Shown one piece after another: positions 8,409-17,838 of a stretch of 64,000 bases of DNA. This DNA is from Gemmataceae bacterium (GTDB taxonomy: Bacteria; Planctomycetota; Planctomycetia; Gemmatales; Gemmataceae). The stretch is from positions 1-64,000 of the forward strand of contig JADLBT010000067.1 in the NCBI GenBank assembly GCA_020847555.1. The letters are read 5' to 3'. The notes under the pieces are model-generated. The model was not told the origin of the DNA. It saw only the letters and a list, made by a program, of their open reading frames with translations, and made no database searches. The position numbers were made by a program, and so were the translations under genes. Each line of letters starts with the position of its first letter. Position 1 is the stretch's first letter.

Positions 8409-10717
8409 TCAGGCTCGGACGACGCCCGGCGCGCGGGCGGCGCAAGCCGCTGGCAGATGGCCTGCAGGGCCGTCGCGCCGCGCTGCAGCGTCTCCAGCGG
8501 GGGCAGCGGGATCTGCAGCACTGGCTGGCCGGTCCGGGTGTCCGTCCCGACGAACGGCGCCAGGGACGCGGCCGCCTGCTGGCCGTTCGCCGCCGGAGCG
8601 CCTGGCGGCGCCGCGCACAGCGCCGCCAGCGCTTCGAGGAATTGCACGCCGGCCTGCAGCACCGCCTGCAGCGACACGGTACTCGCCTCCGGCGCGGGCG
8701 CGGCGGGCGACGGGGCAGGCGGACGCGGCTCCTCGTCGCTGACGAAGTCGCGCACCGTCTCCAGGAACTGCTGCTGGCCCAACGCCTCGAACGCCACCTC
8801 GTCGCTCGTCCCGGTGAACAGCCCCTCGAACAGCCTCCGCTTCTGCTCCAGGGTGCGCAGCACGCGCTCCTCGATGGTCCCGCGCGCGATCAGGTTGATC
8901 ACCTGCACCGGCCGGTGCTGGCCCATGCGATGCACGCGCGCGATGCGCTGCTCCAGCACGGCCGGGTTCCACGGCAGGTCGAGGTTGATCACGGTGTCGG
9001 CCGCCTGCAGGTTCAGCCCCGTCCCGCCCGCGTCGGTGCTCAGGAACACGCGGCACGCCGGGTCGGCGCGGAACCGCTCCAGCAGCGCCCGCCGATTCTT
9101 CCCCGGCACCCCACCGTGCAGCACCGTGTGGCCGACCTGCAACCGCTCGACCACCTCCGCCGCCTTGCGCAGCATCAGCTCCCACTGGCTGAACACGACC
9201 ACCTTGTGCGGCCCTTCGATCGCGAGGTCGTGCAGTCGCTCCGCCAGCTCGTCCAGCTTCGGCGAGACGTTCGTCTGCTTGTCGTACAGGAAGGTGCTGT
9301 CGCAGAGCATCCGCATGTTGGCGATGCAGCACAGGATGCGGCGCCGGTCCACCTCCGTCAGGTACTTCTTCGCGACCAGCCGGGCGAGCGTCGTCTGCTG
9401 GTCGGCATACGGCCCGCGCTGGGCGTCAGTCAACTCGACGTAGACGATGCTCTCGGTGCGCTCGGGCAGCTCGGTGAGCACCTGTGCCCGCGTGCGCCGC
9501 AGCAAAATCGGTTCGAGCTTGCCGCGGATCTTCTCCAGGTTGCGGTAGGCGATCACCTTGCCCTGCTCGTCGAGGACGCGATGCTCGTGCAGGAACTGGA
9601 ACGCCGGACCGAGGCGGCGATCGTCCACGAACTGCACGATGCTGTAGAGTTCTTCGAGCTTGTTCTCCAGCGGCGTGCCGGTGAGGACGACGGCGTAGCG
9701 GCTGCGCAGCTTCTTGACGGCACGCGACACCTTCGCCTCCCAGTTCTTGATGCGCTGGGCCTCGTCCAGGACGATCAGGTCGGGGTGCCAGGCGTTCAGC
9801 TCGTCCAGGTCGCGCAGCACCTGCTCGTAGTTGATCAGCCGGTAGAACGTCGGCTCGGTGTACTGCACCTTGCGGGCCTGGCTGCCGCCCTCGATCACCT
9901 GCACCGGCCGGTCGGTGAACTTGCGGATCTCGCTCTCCCACTGGTACTTGACCGACGCCGGCGCGACCACCAGCACGCGCTCGACGCCACGCTCCCGGGC
10001 GAGGATTTCGGCCGCGGCCAGCGTCTGGGTGGTCTTGCCGAGCCCCATGTCGTCGCCGAGGATGCAGCGGCCGCGGTAGGCGGCGAACAGCGCGCCGCGC
10101 ATCTGGTATCGATAGAGCGGCACCTTCAGCAGGTCGAGGTTCAGCTGCCCGCGGTCGAGCTGCTCGACCAGCTCCTTCTCGCGCTGGGCCATTTCGCGGC
10201 GCTCGACCTCGCGCTCCATGAACTCCATCGCGTCGGAGAAGATCGTCACCTGCTCCGGGACCGTTTCGACGGCCGCGATCAGCTCGTGGTAGCGGTCGCC
10301 CGCCTTCCAGCGGCCCGACGGGTCGAAGAACTTCTCGGCCAGCGCCCGGAGCGTGTCGGAGTGGCGCGGTGGGAGGTGGAGGACCGGGCACAGCTGCTCA
10401 CCGTACTGGAGTACGATCTCGGGGCGCGTGACGGTCGCCTTGCGCTGGCGCAACTGGACCGGGATCTCGGCGCGCAGGGCGGCGAGGACGGCCTCGATGT
10501 GCTTGCATGTGCCGAGGGTATTGGTCTTGAAGTCGGGGCACGCGCACAGGTTGTCGCCGACGTCGAAGCCGCGGATGCTGACCCGATACTGCCCGCCGCT
10601 GGCCGGGTTGCTGACCAGGTAGTCGCTGAAGACGCGGTTGCGGCCGAGGTTGCGGATCGCGAACTTGCCCTCGACGCCGCGCTGGCGGCGGATGTCGATC
10701 TGTTCTTCGCGGAGCAC
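8402..10717 (-). CDS. SWIM zinc-finger SNF2-family helicase/ATPase
   Basis: A 771-residue DNA translocase. The N-terminus (about 50-75) has the SWIM zinc pattern CACPDFKTNTLGTCKHI. The SNF2 core follows: motif I DDMGLGKTTQT (about 222), motif II VLDEAQRIKN, motif III VVLTGTPLENK, and in the second RecA lobe VFSQWELML, FLSTDAGGTGLNLQAADTVI and the closing RIARVHRMGQHRPVQVINLI. Swi2/Snf2 proteins of this bacterial group use ATP to move along DNA or remodel DNA-bound proteins. The last about 90 residues are Ala/Pro-rich, and the final few are encoded by an intergenic repeat. It is divergent from hflX. No methyltransferase or nuclease partner is next to it, so a defence role is not supported. Confidence 0.9.
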   Translation of the reverse strand: MLREEQIDIRRQRGVEGKFAIRNLGRNRVFSDYLVSNPASGGQYRVSIRGFDVGDNLCACPDFKTNTLGTCKHIEAVLAALRAEIPVQLRQRKATVTRPEIVLQYGEQLCPVLHLPPRHSDTLRALAEKFFDPSGRWKAGDRYHELIAAVETVPEQVTIFSDAMEFMEREVERREMAQREKELVEQLDRGQLNLDLLKVPLYRYQMRGALFAAYRGRCILGDDMGLGKTTQTLAAAEILARERGVERVLVVAPASVKYQWESEIRKFTDRPVQVIEGGSQARKVQYTEPTFYRLINYEQVLRDLDELNAWHPDLIVLDEAQRIKNWEAKVSRAVKKLRSRYAVVLTGTPLENKLEELYSIVQFVDDRRLGPAFQFLHEHRVLDEQGKVIAYRNLEKIRGKLEPILLRRTRAQVLTELPERTESIVYVELTDAQRGPYADQQTTLARLVAKKYLTEVDRRRILCCIANMRMLCDSTFLYDKQTNVSPKLDELAERLHDLAIEGPHKVVVFSQWELMLRKAAEVVERLQVGHTVLHGGVPGKNRRALLERFRADPACRVFLSTDAGGTGLNLQAADTVINLDLPWNPAVLEQRIARVHRMGQHRPVQVINLIARGTIEERVLRTLEQKRRLFEGLFTGTSDEVAFEALGQQQFLETVRDFVSDEEPRPPAPSPAAPAPEASTVSLQAVLQAGVQFLEALAALCAAPPGAPAANGQQAAASLAPFVGTDTRTGQPVLQIPLPPLETLQRGATALQAICQRLAPPARRASSEPEA

Positions 10718-10896
10718 TGCTGGCCCTCACCTCGTGCGAACGGCGCCGAACCATTTTCCCGGTCGTGTATCATACCAGGCATACGCCTCGCTCGACATGC
10801 CGCCGAGCGCTGGCGGTCCTGCGGGGGGCCGTTTTCGCCCTGGCTCGCGTTTGCCCGCCGCTTTACAATGAAGGGAAAGGAGGGCCAGACACCCAC

Positions 10897-12228
10897 GTGA
10901 CTCTCGACACCACTCGCGACGAACTAACGGTCCGCCTGGAACGTGCCATCCTGGTCAGTGTTGCCCTGCCGGAACGCCCCTGGATCGGCACCGACCCCCT
11001 GGAGGAACTCCAGGGTCTCGCCACCACCGCCGGCGCCATCATTGTCGGCACCATGATTCAGAAGCGCCAGAAGGTCATCCCCGGCACCTACATCGGCAAG
11101 GGCAAACTCGAGGAGCTGCAGCAGCTCGTCAAGGCTCAGGATGCCGACGTCGTCATCTTCGACAACGACCTGACGCCCGCGCAGGTCCGCAACCTGGAGA
11201 AGACGACCGGCGTCAAGGTGCTCGACCGGAGTGAGCTGATCCTCGACATCTTCGCCACCCGAGCCCGCTCGACCGAGGCCCGCCTGCAGGGCGAGCTGGC
11301 CCAGCTCGAGTACGCCCTGCCGCGTCTCCGGCAGATGTGGACCCACCTGTCGCGTTACACCGCCGGCATCGGCGTGCGCGGCCCGGGTGAAACGCAGCTG
11401 GAAGAAGACCGCCGCCTGGTCGATGCGCGCATCCGCGACCTGAAAAATCGTCTCGTCGAGGTGCAGGCGCGCAAGGAGCGCGAGGTGCGCAGCCGCCGCG
11501 AGGAGCACACCGTCTCGCTCGTCGGCTATACCAACGCCGGCAAGAGTACGCTGATGAACGCCCTCACCGGGGCCGGCGTCTACGTCGAGGACAAGCTGTT
11601 CTCGACCCTCGACACGCGCACCCGGCAGTGGCGGTTGCAGGACTGGGGCCGCGTCCTCCTCAGCGACACGGTCGGCTTCATCCGCGAGTTGCCGCACCAC
11701 CTGATCGCGTCCTTCAAGGCGACCCTGGAGGAGGCGCGGCAGGCGCGGCTGCTGCTGCACGTCGTGGACGCGAGCAACCCGACCGCCGAGGAGCAGATCC
11801 AGGCGGTCAACACCGTCCTCGCCGAGCTGGGCTGCGCCGACAAGCCGACGCTGCTGGTGCTGAACAAGATCGACCGCGTAACGGACCGTTCGTACCTGGA
11901 CGTGCTGCAGCAGAACCACAAGCGCGCGGTGGCCGTGAGCGCCGCGACCGGACAGGGGCTGGACGAGCTGCGCGAAGCGGTCATTGAGATGCTCAGCGCC
12001 GAGTTCGCGAACGTCGAGGTGGACGTCGATGCGGGCCACGGGCGGGTGCTGGCCTACCTGGCGGCCCACGCGGAGATTTATCGCCAGGAATACGCCGACA
12101 ACCGAGTGGTCCTGCGCTGCCACCTGCCGCGTCACCTCATCCACCACATCCGCGAGCCGGACGTGCGCTTCCGGCTGCTGACCGAGAACGACGAACCCGC
12201 TTCCAGCGACGGTCAGGCAGAGGGGTAG
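10897..12228 (+). CDS. hflX: Ribosome-associated GTPase HflX
   Basis: A 443-residue translational GTPase of the Obg-HflX superfamily that splits or rescues stalled ribosomes in other bacteria. The N-terminal HflX domain contains GTYIGKGKLEEL and VIFDNDLTPAQVRNLE. The coiled linker has the family signature GIGVRGPGETQLEEDRR. The G domain shows G1 GYTNAGKST, G3 DTVGFIRELP, G4 NKID and G5 VSAATGQGLDEL. I place the start at GTG 10897, downstream of AAGGAGGG; the 44 upstream in-frame residues read like translated leader. A TACAAT box at 10864-10869 could be its -10 element. Confidence 0.93.
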   Translation: MTLDTTRDELTVRLERAILVSVALPERPWIGTDPLEELQGLATTAGAIIVGTMIQKRQKVIPGTYIGKGKLEELQQLVKAQDADVVIFDNDLTPAQVRNLEKTTGVKVLDRSELILDIFATRARSTEARLQGELAQLEYALPRLRQMWTHLSRYTAGIGVRGPGETQLEEDRRLVDARIRDLKNRLVEVQARKEREVRSRREEHTVSLVGYTNAGKSTLMNALTGAGVYVEDKLFSTLDTRTRQWRLQDWGRVLLSDTVGFIRELPHHLIASFKATLEEARQARLLLHVVDASNPTAEEQIQAVNTVLAELGCADKPTLLVLNKIDRVTDRSYLDVLQQNHKRAVAVSAATGQGLDELREAVIEMLSAEFANVEVDVDAGHGRVLAYLAAHAEIYRQEYADNRVVLRCHLPRHLIHHIREPDVRFRLLTENDEPASSDGQAEG

Positions 12229-12242
12229 CGGCTGGTCGTGAG

Positions 12243-15200
12243 CTACGGCTTCCCCTTGTCCCGGTCGCGCTCTTCCATGGCGCGCTTTTTCGCCCGCATC
12301 AGGCGGCTCGCGAAATCGCCCGCCTCGTCCGCCGCGGGCTGCGCCTGCGGCGCCGGCCGCGGTTCGGGACGCGGCGCCGGCCGCGGTTCGTCGGCGGACG
12401 GCGGTGGGGCCGAGGTCGGCCCCCCTTCGCCCTCGAAGCGCCTGGCCGCCCTGTCCTTCTCCAGCGTTTCGCCCAGCTGTACCTTGCGGCTCTGCAGGCG
12501 GTCGAGGAACTCCGGCGCGCGCTCCGCGGGCGCCTGCCCGCGCAGGTGCGCCCACGCCGCCTGGGCCGTCCCCGCCAGTTTCAGGGGGTCCAGAGCGATG
12601 CGCCGCACCGCCACGTCGAAGAACAGCCCCACGCCCGTCAGCAGCACCAGCCAGAACCAGATCGACTGCAGCGACCGCGTCCGCACTGCCGCCGGCCGGA
12701 ACACCTCGCCCGACTCCGCCACCTGCCGCAGCGCCGCCGCCTCGTCCGGATAGATCTTGCCGCCGGTCATCTCGGCCAGCCGTACCAGCAGCCCGGTGTT
12801 GCTCTCCATCTCGGCGAACTCCGGCGAGTACGGGATCGACACCCCGCCGCGCGCCGCGTCCACCACCTCAGCGACGGTCGTCTTCTGGCCGTCCTTTCCG
12901 ACCACCGTCTTCCTGCGCGACGCCTGGACGTGGATGAAGTACGAGCCGACGTCCTCCGCCCGCACCTCCGCCTCGTAGACGCCTACCCCCTTCTGGGTGA
13001 ACTGCAACTCCGGGAGCCGGCCGTCGGCGCCCTTGAGGGACGGCGACGTGATCCCGCCGCGCAGGTCCAGGTCGGTGATCGGCCGGCCGTCCTTGTCGCG
13101 GGTGTGGACCGTCACCTTCACCTTCCCGTCGCGTACCTCGGTCGTCAGCGTCAGATTCTTGCCCGTCTCGACGGCGCGCAGCGACCAATCGACGACCTGC
13201 TCCCAGAACTTCGCGTGCATCGGCGTGCTCGCCCAGTCGAGATCCCACGCCGTCGGATCCTTCGCCCGCGCGTCGCTGGTGAACGCGACCGCCTTGCCCA
13301 GCCCGTAGTGCCAGTACGCCAGGATCGGGAACGTCTCCTTCTTCTCGTGCTTGACGATCGGCACGCGCACCAGCGGCCCCGGCCGGGGCGTCGTGCGCAC
13401 GAACCCGTGCAGCCGCTCCAGGTTCTCCGGCATCCCCTCGGTCGGCCCCGCGCGCTCGACCAGCGTCGGCACGAACGGCTTGTCGTGGATGAAGCTCTTG
13501 CTGATCAGGCGCGTTTCCTTGATGTAGATCGCGGGCAGCTGCTTCGGATCCTTGACGTAATACGACCGGCCGCCGGTCGCGTCGGCCGTCTTCTTCATGC
13601 GCGCCACCTCCGCCTGGCCGTGCGAGGTAATGCAGACGGTTGTGCAGGTGATCCGCGCCGCCTTGATCGCGGCCAGCGTCTTCATCGGCGGCTGCCAGTG
13701 GTCGCCGTCGCTGATGAAAATGATGTGCTTGGTCCCGAGGTTGTGTTTCGGATCGGACAGGGCCGCGAGCGCCATCTTCAGCGACGGATCGGCGTCCGGC
13801 ATGTCGCCGGGGCTCATCGTGTCGAGCAGGCGGTGCAGCCGCAGCCGGTTGGCGCCGACCTGCTGAAACGGGATGTGCCAGCTGTGGCCCTGATTCTTGC
13901 CCTGGCCGTCCCAGTTGTAGTGCAGCACGCCGACCATGTCCATCGGCGCCAGCTTCTCGATCGCAAGCTGGGCGATCTTCTTCTGCCACATGTTCCCCTC
14001 GGCGATTTCCGAGGCGTGCATGATGAGCACCAGTCCGCTTTTGCCCTCGACCTCCATCGAGCGCAGGTCGCACGTCACCGGCAGCGCCTTCTCGACCTCC
14101 GTCCCCTGCCACCCGCCGGCCCCGTATCCCTGCGGGCCGCCGATCATCACCAGCCCGCTGCCCTGGTCGTGGACGGCCGCGCGGATCACCTTCTGCTGCC
14201 CGTCGGTCAGCGTCTCGGCCGGGATGTTCGCCAGGATGAGGGTGTCGAAGCGCGTCAGGAACTGGGTCAGCTGCGTCGGCTCCTGCGGCAGCTGCCCGGG
14301 CAGGACGGCCAGCACACGCAGGCTCGACCTGGTCTTCTGCAGCCGTTCGACGAGCAGTCGGTGCTCGCCGGCCTTGCCCTCTACCAGCAGAATCGCGCGC
14401 TGGCCGCGCGCGATCACGCTCGCGCTGGCCCGGTTGTTCTCGACCCGGTCGGCGACCAGCCCCTCGCGTACCACCTTCCCGGCCCCGTCCTCGACGCGCA
14501 GCGGGACGAACTTGGCCTCGTAGGTGTACGCCTCCTTCTTGCTCGGCGGTTGCTGGAAGTAGAACGCGGTCAGCCCCTGGCGGACGCGCACCTCGGTTTC
14601 GAGGATCGGCTCGTCCTCGAACACCGGCTCATCTCCCTCTCCATCTCCCCCCTTGCGGATGGCCATACTCTTCTTGAGGAGCTTCAAGTTGCCGACCACC
14701 ACGCCCGGGTTGAAGCTGCGGATGACGATGCGGATCGGCAGGCGCGACTCCTCCTCGGTCACCGCCGGCACCTCGATGCGCTCGACGAGTACCTCGTCCT
14801 GGTTGCGACGCCCGGCGGCGATTGGGACCACGTCGATCTCAACGCCGTTTTGCCTGGCGATGAGCGCGACCTCCTCCGCCTTGCCCAGGTTTTCGTTGCC
14901 GTCGCTGATCAGAACGATGCGGCGAGCGCTGCCTTCGGGGAACGACGCCAGCGCGAGCTTGAGGGCGCCGGCGATATCGGTGTAGGTCTTCTCGACCTCG
15001 CTCTCAACCTTCTTGAGGTTGAAGCGCGGCACGCTGGCCGGCGGCAACTCCAGGCGCGGCCACCGGCCGAAGACGATCAACCCGCTGCCGTCGCGCGTGT
15101 GCTTCGGACCGCGCTTCGCGACCGCATCGTTGATGAACCGGAGCAGGCGTTGCTCGCGCAGATCCTTGCCCCCGCCGTCGCCCTCGAACTCGGGTGGGAT

Positions 15201-15989
15201 GCTGAGCGAGCGGTCCCAGACGAACAGAACCGTGACGGCCTCGTGACTGCGGCGCAGGTGGACCTCGGCGAGCGCCAGGGTGAGGAAGACAACGAGCAGA
15301 CAGCGCAGGGTGATGGCGACCCAGCGCCGGACCGGCCCCAGCCCCGATAGCGACCGGAAACCGAGCGCGACGACCACCGGCACCAGCAGGAGCAGCAGCA
15401 GCCAGCCCGGCTCGGCGATGCCGACGTGCCCGCTGCCGAACACGCCGGCCACCCCGGCACACAGGTCGCGCAGCACCGCGCCCGCGGGGGCCGCCGTCAT
15501 CCCTCCGAGCGCGACCAGGGCAGCGGCGCCGGCGGCGTACCCGAGGGTCGCGGACCAGTAAGCGTTGAGGAACAGAGTAAGCACGAGCCCCAGCACGGCG
15601 AGCAGGGTGGCGGTGGCAAGGACCACCCCGACGATGCTGTCCGGGAAGGCGAGCGCGCCGGCGCTCATCAGGCCGCACGCCGCACAGCCCAGCCAGGGCC
15701 GCCGGTCAATCAGCGCGGTGAGGAACAGGCCGGCCGGAACGACCGCCAGGGCCGCGATCAGGAGAGCGCCGCGCCACCCGGTCCCGGCCTCATTCTCATC
15801 CGGGGCGAACAGCGCGACGAGGACCAGGATGGCCCAGAGCCCGAAGGTGGCAGTGGCAATCGCGCCGGGGAGCGGGCTGGGCTCGTCCTCATGCCGCCGC
15901 GAGCGCAGAAACGGGGCCAGCGCCGCAACCCCAAACAGGGCGGCCGTCCAGAGGCGCACGGTCAACTCGGAGGCGTAGAGGTGATCCAT
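12243..15989 (-). CDS. Large vWA/glutamine amidotransferase-like membrane protein
   Basis: A 1248-residue membrane-anchored protein. About seven hydrophobic segments fill the first 240 residues (for example GWLLLLLLVPVVVALGF). Next is a vWA domain with an intact DxSxS metal site in FVWDRSLSIPPEFEG and the downstream VLISDGNEN strand. The middle resembles a class I glutamine amidotransferase fold (GSGLVMIGGPQGYGAGGWQG) without an obvious catalytic Cys. A second vWA-like region (LVLIMHASE, IIFISDGDHW) has a degraded metal site. A C-terminal TM (IWFWLVLLTGVGLFF) and a basic, Pro-rich cytoplasmic tail follow. Such BatA-related proteins are common in planctomycetes; their function is not established. 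ATG 15989 is preferred over an in-frame GTG at 16028. It follows the NHL lipoprotein gene by 42 nt and is probably cotranscribed with it. Confidence 0.8.
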   Translation of the reverse strand: MDHLYASELTVRLWTAALFGVAALAPFLRSRRHEDEPSPLPGAIATATFGLWAILVLVALFAPDENEAGTGWRGALLIAALAVVPAGLFLTALIDRRPWLGCAACGLMSAGALAFPDSIVGVVLATATLLAVLGLVLTLFLNAYWSATLGYAAGAAALVALGGMTAAPAGAVLRDLCAGVAGVFGSGHVGIAEPGWLLLLLLVPVVVALGFRSLSGLGPVRRWVAITLRCLLVVFLTLALAEVHLRRSHEAVTVLFVWDRSLSIPPEFEGDGGGKDLREQRLLRFINDAVAKRGPKHTRDGSGLIVFGRWPRLELPPASVPRFNLKKVESEVEKTYTDIAGALKLALASFPEGSARRIVLISDGNENLGKAEEVALIARQNGVEIDVVPIAAGRRNQDEVLVERIEVPAVTEEESRLPIRIVIRSFNPGVVVGNLKLLKKSMAIRKGGDGEGDEPVFEDEPILETEVRVRQGLTAFYFQQPPSKKEAYTYEAKFVPLRVEDGAGKVVREGLVADRVENNRASASVIARGQRAILLVEGKAGEHRLLVERLQKTRSSLRVLAVLPGQLPQEPTQLTQFLTRFDTLILANIPAETLTDGQQKVIRAAVHDQGSGLVMIGGPQGYGAGGWQGTEVEKALPVTCDLRSMEVEGKSGLVLIMHASEIAEGNMWQKKIAQLAIEKLAPMDMVGVLHYNWDGQGKNQGHSWHIPFQQVGANRLRLHRLLDTMSPGDMPDADPSLKMALAALSDPKHNLGTKHIIFISDGDHWQPPMKTLAAIKAARITCTTVCITSHGQAEVARMKKTADATGGRSYYVKDPKQLPAIYIKETRLISKSFIHDKPFVPTLVERAGPTEGMPENLERLHGFVRTTPRPGPLVRVPIVKHEKKETFPILAYWHYGLGKAVAFTSDARAKDPTAWDLDWASTPMHAKFWEQVVDWSLRAVETGKNLTLTTEVRDGKVKVTVHTRDKDGRPITDLDLRGGITSPSLKGADGRLPELQFTQKGVGVYEAEVRAEDVGSYFIHVQASRRKTVVGKDGQKTTVAEVVDAARGGVSIPYSPEFAEMESNTGLLVRLAEMTGGKIYPDEAAALRQVAESGEVFRPAAVRTRSLQSIWFWLVLLTGVGLFFDVAVRRIALDPLKLAGTAQAAWAHLRGQAPAERAPEFLDRLQSRKVQLGETLEKDRAARRFEGEGGPTSAPPPSADEPRPAPRPEPRPAPQAQPAADEAGDFASRLMRAKKRAMEERDRDKGKP

Positions 15990-16031
15990 GAGTGGCCCAT
16001 CCTGCGGCGGCGAGTGCCCCGATCTCACGGG

Positions 16032-16955
16032 TCAGAAGGCGATGCGCTGGACCCGGTCGTTCTCGCTGTCGATTACATGAACGCGGCCGCGGCTGTCCAC
16101 GGCCAGCGCCCACGGGCTCCCCAGGCGCCCCGGCTCCCGTCCGGGGCCGCCCCAGCAGCCCTTCGGCTCGCCTCCGGGCGTGAACTTCTGCACCCGGTTG
16201 TTGCCGTACTCGACGACGTACAGGTATTTCCCGTCCGGCGCAAAGGCCAGGTCATACGGATACGACAGCTGCCCCGGCTCGCGGCCGGCCTGGCCCCATA
16301 CGGCCACCCGTTCGCCGTCGCGCGTGAACACCTGGATGCGGTGGTTGCAGGCGTCGGCGACGTAGAGGTTGCCGTCCGGCCCGAGCGCCAGGGCGCGGAT
16401 GCGGGCGAACTGGCCCGGCTCGGTGCCCGGTTCGCCCCAGCACTTCACGAACCGCCCGGCAGCGTCCAGCTTCGTGATGCGCTGGTTCTCGCCGAACTCC
16501 GCGACGTAATAGAACCCGTCGCGGTCCTGGACGGCGTCGCTGACGTACCCGAGTTGGCCCGCGGCGGTCCCGGCCTTGCCGCCAATGGTCCGCAGCCGTT
16601 TGCCTTCGGGTGAGTAGATGCGCAGGGCGTGGTAGTGCGAATCGCTGACGAGCAGGTTGCCGTCGCGGTCGATGCTCAGCCCGCTCGGGCGGCCGTTGCT
16701 GAAGTCCGGGGTGGTCCAGGTCTGGCCGAGGTGCTTGCCGTCGCGGTCGAAGACCTGAATGCGAGCGGTCCAGTCCACGAGGTAAAGGCGGTCCTGCGCG
16801 TCGATGGCGGCGGCGCGCGGCTTGACCAGCTGGCCGTCCTGCACGCCGCGCCGGCCCCACATGAGTTCCGGCTGGGCGCTTGTACTGCCGCAGCCCGCCG
16901 CGAGCGCCACGAGCAGGATGAGCGGCCGGCATGGCCGGCGCGACGGGTGGGCCAT
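16032..16955 (-). CDS. NHL-repeat beta-propeller lipoprotein
   Basis: A 307-residue exported protein with a lipobox-type signal (LILLVALAAGC) and about six NHL repeats. Each has the form GxxPxGLSIDRDGNLLVSDSHYHALRIYSPEG, GPDGNLYVADACNHRIQVFTRDG, or the final VDSRGRVHVIDSENDRVQRIAF. NHL propellers are binding scaffolds; some hydrolyse or carry small ligands, but no catalytic set is visible here. ATG 16955 begins the signal peptide; the open frame extends 14 codons further upstream. It heads a two-gene minus-strand unit with the vWA membrane protein. Confidence 0.85.
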   Translation of the reverse strand: MAHPSRRPCRPLILLVALAAGCGSTSAQPELMWGRRGVQDGQLVKPRAAAIDAQDRLYLVDWTARIQVFDRDGKHLGQTWTTPDFSNGRPSGLSIDRDGNLLVSDSHYHALRIYSPEGKRLRTIGGKAGTAAGQLGYVSDAVQDRDGFYYVAEFGENQRITKLDAAGRFVKCWGEPGTEPGQFARIRALALGPDGNLYVADACNHRIQVFTRDGERVAVWGQAGREPGQLSYPYDLAFAPDGKYLYVVEYGNNRVQKFTPGGEPKGCWGGPGREPGRLGSPWALAVDSRGRVHVIDSENDRVQRIAF

Positions 16956-17017
16956 GACGACGTTACCCCCGGTGCCCCGAACGCCTGTTGACTCCACCTC
17001 AGGCTAACAGGTCGGTG

Positions 17018-17392
17018 TCAGGTTTGCCAGTGGATAGGAGGGACGGGAAGGGAGGGCCGAGGTCGCCGCGCCAGTTCCACGTCGCACGTCCGGTTCCTGG
17101 CGTTCCTGTTCCATTCCACCACAACAAGCGCACCGCAGTCGTAGTTGAGGGGTTGACGCAGTCCTTCACGGAAGACTTCCCACACCAGATTGTCTATGTT
17201 GTCGTCTCCCCCGTAACTACGCCAGAGCACATGGTGGACCTGCCAGCCAGCGTCCAAGTGAGACTTTCCTCCGCCGGTGAAACCCCGGTCGGCGAAGAAG
17301 ACCCCTCTCCGTTCCAGGCGGGGCGAGTATTTTATGGAGTAGATGGATTGGCAAAAGGCAAGGTTACCACCTTCACCCAGGATGGCAAGCAA
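17018..17392 (-). CDS. HNH-like nuclease fragment or small protein
   Basis: A 124-residue frame containing WQVHHVLWRSYGGDDNIDNLVW, which resembles the HH...GG...N.V core of HNH/ENDO VII nucleases such as those ending polymorphic toxins. The segment before it (KYSPRLERRGVFFADRGFTGGGKSH) looks like the end of a longer fold. There is no clear signal or upstream domain, and no good Shine-Dalgarno. Local base composition is visibly poorer in GC than the surroundings. It may be the remnant C-terminal domain of a transferred toxin or a free-standing small nuclease. Confidence 0.4.
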   Translation of the reverse strand: MLAILGEGGNLAFCQSIYSIKYSPRLERRGVFFADRGFTGGGKSHLDAGWQVHHVLWRSYGGDDNIDNLVWEVFREGLRQPLNYDCGALVVVEWNRNARNRTCDVELARRPRPSLPVPPIHWQT

Positions 17393-17549
17393 GAACCGCG
17401 CGATTGGTCTGTTGCTGTTGTGTCACGCTGGCGCCAGGGTGGGTCGGCAGTGCAATTCGCGAGTGGACTGCGCCCCTCCGAACCGCTGTAATACGGGCAT
17501 GCCCGCATTCCGGACCGCCCTCCTCACGCCTTCGACAGGGAGTTGAACC

Positions 17550-17756
17550 ATGCTGCTCAGCACGGCGGGGCGCTGGCGGTTGCCCGGACCGCTGACGCCG
17601 TTCAGCGCCATCGACCTGCTGGAACGCATCCGGCACGAGGAGCTGGTGCGGGCCATTCGTGCTCTGGAGCGGCGCTACTTCACGGCCAGCAACGGCAACG
17701 AGGCCGCCCACGGCCACGCGGATCTGCGGACGATCGCCGAGGGCTGGCTGCGGTAG
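17550..17756 (+). CDS. Small hypothetical protein, 68 aa
   Basis: A short frame starting at ATG 17550 with GGGAG 8 nt upstream. The predicted peptide has a basic N-terminus and a long amphipathic helix (AIDLLERIRHEELVRAIRALERRYF), then a Gly/His-containing turn and a second short helix. I do not recognise the family. Codon use is typical of the window. It lies 82 nt before the PQQ protein gene on the same strand and could be cotranscribed with it. Confidence 0.45.
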   Translation: MLLSTAGRWRLPGPLTPFSAIDLLERIRHEELVRAIRALERRYFTASNGNEAAHGHADLRTIAEGWLR

Positions 17757-17838
17757 GCGGACGGCGGCGCGCCTGGCCTCCGGTGAGACCGCGCGTCAGA
17801 CGGTTCGAGTGATGTCCCTGATCGGAAAGGACTGATTG

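Noticed and set aside
8402..12228. SNF2 helicase and HflX as part of a phage-defence island
   Set aside because: No methyltransferase, nuclease or other defence partner is adjacent; HflX is a housekeeping ribosome factor.
12546..15350. Long open frames opposite the vWA membrane protein gene, including one of 934 codons
   Set aside because: They lack recognisable domains, are dominated by Arg/Ala/Gly as expected from antisense high-GC third positions, and overlap a gene with clear TM and vWA motifs.
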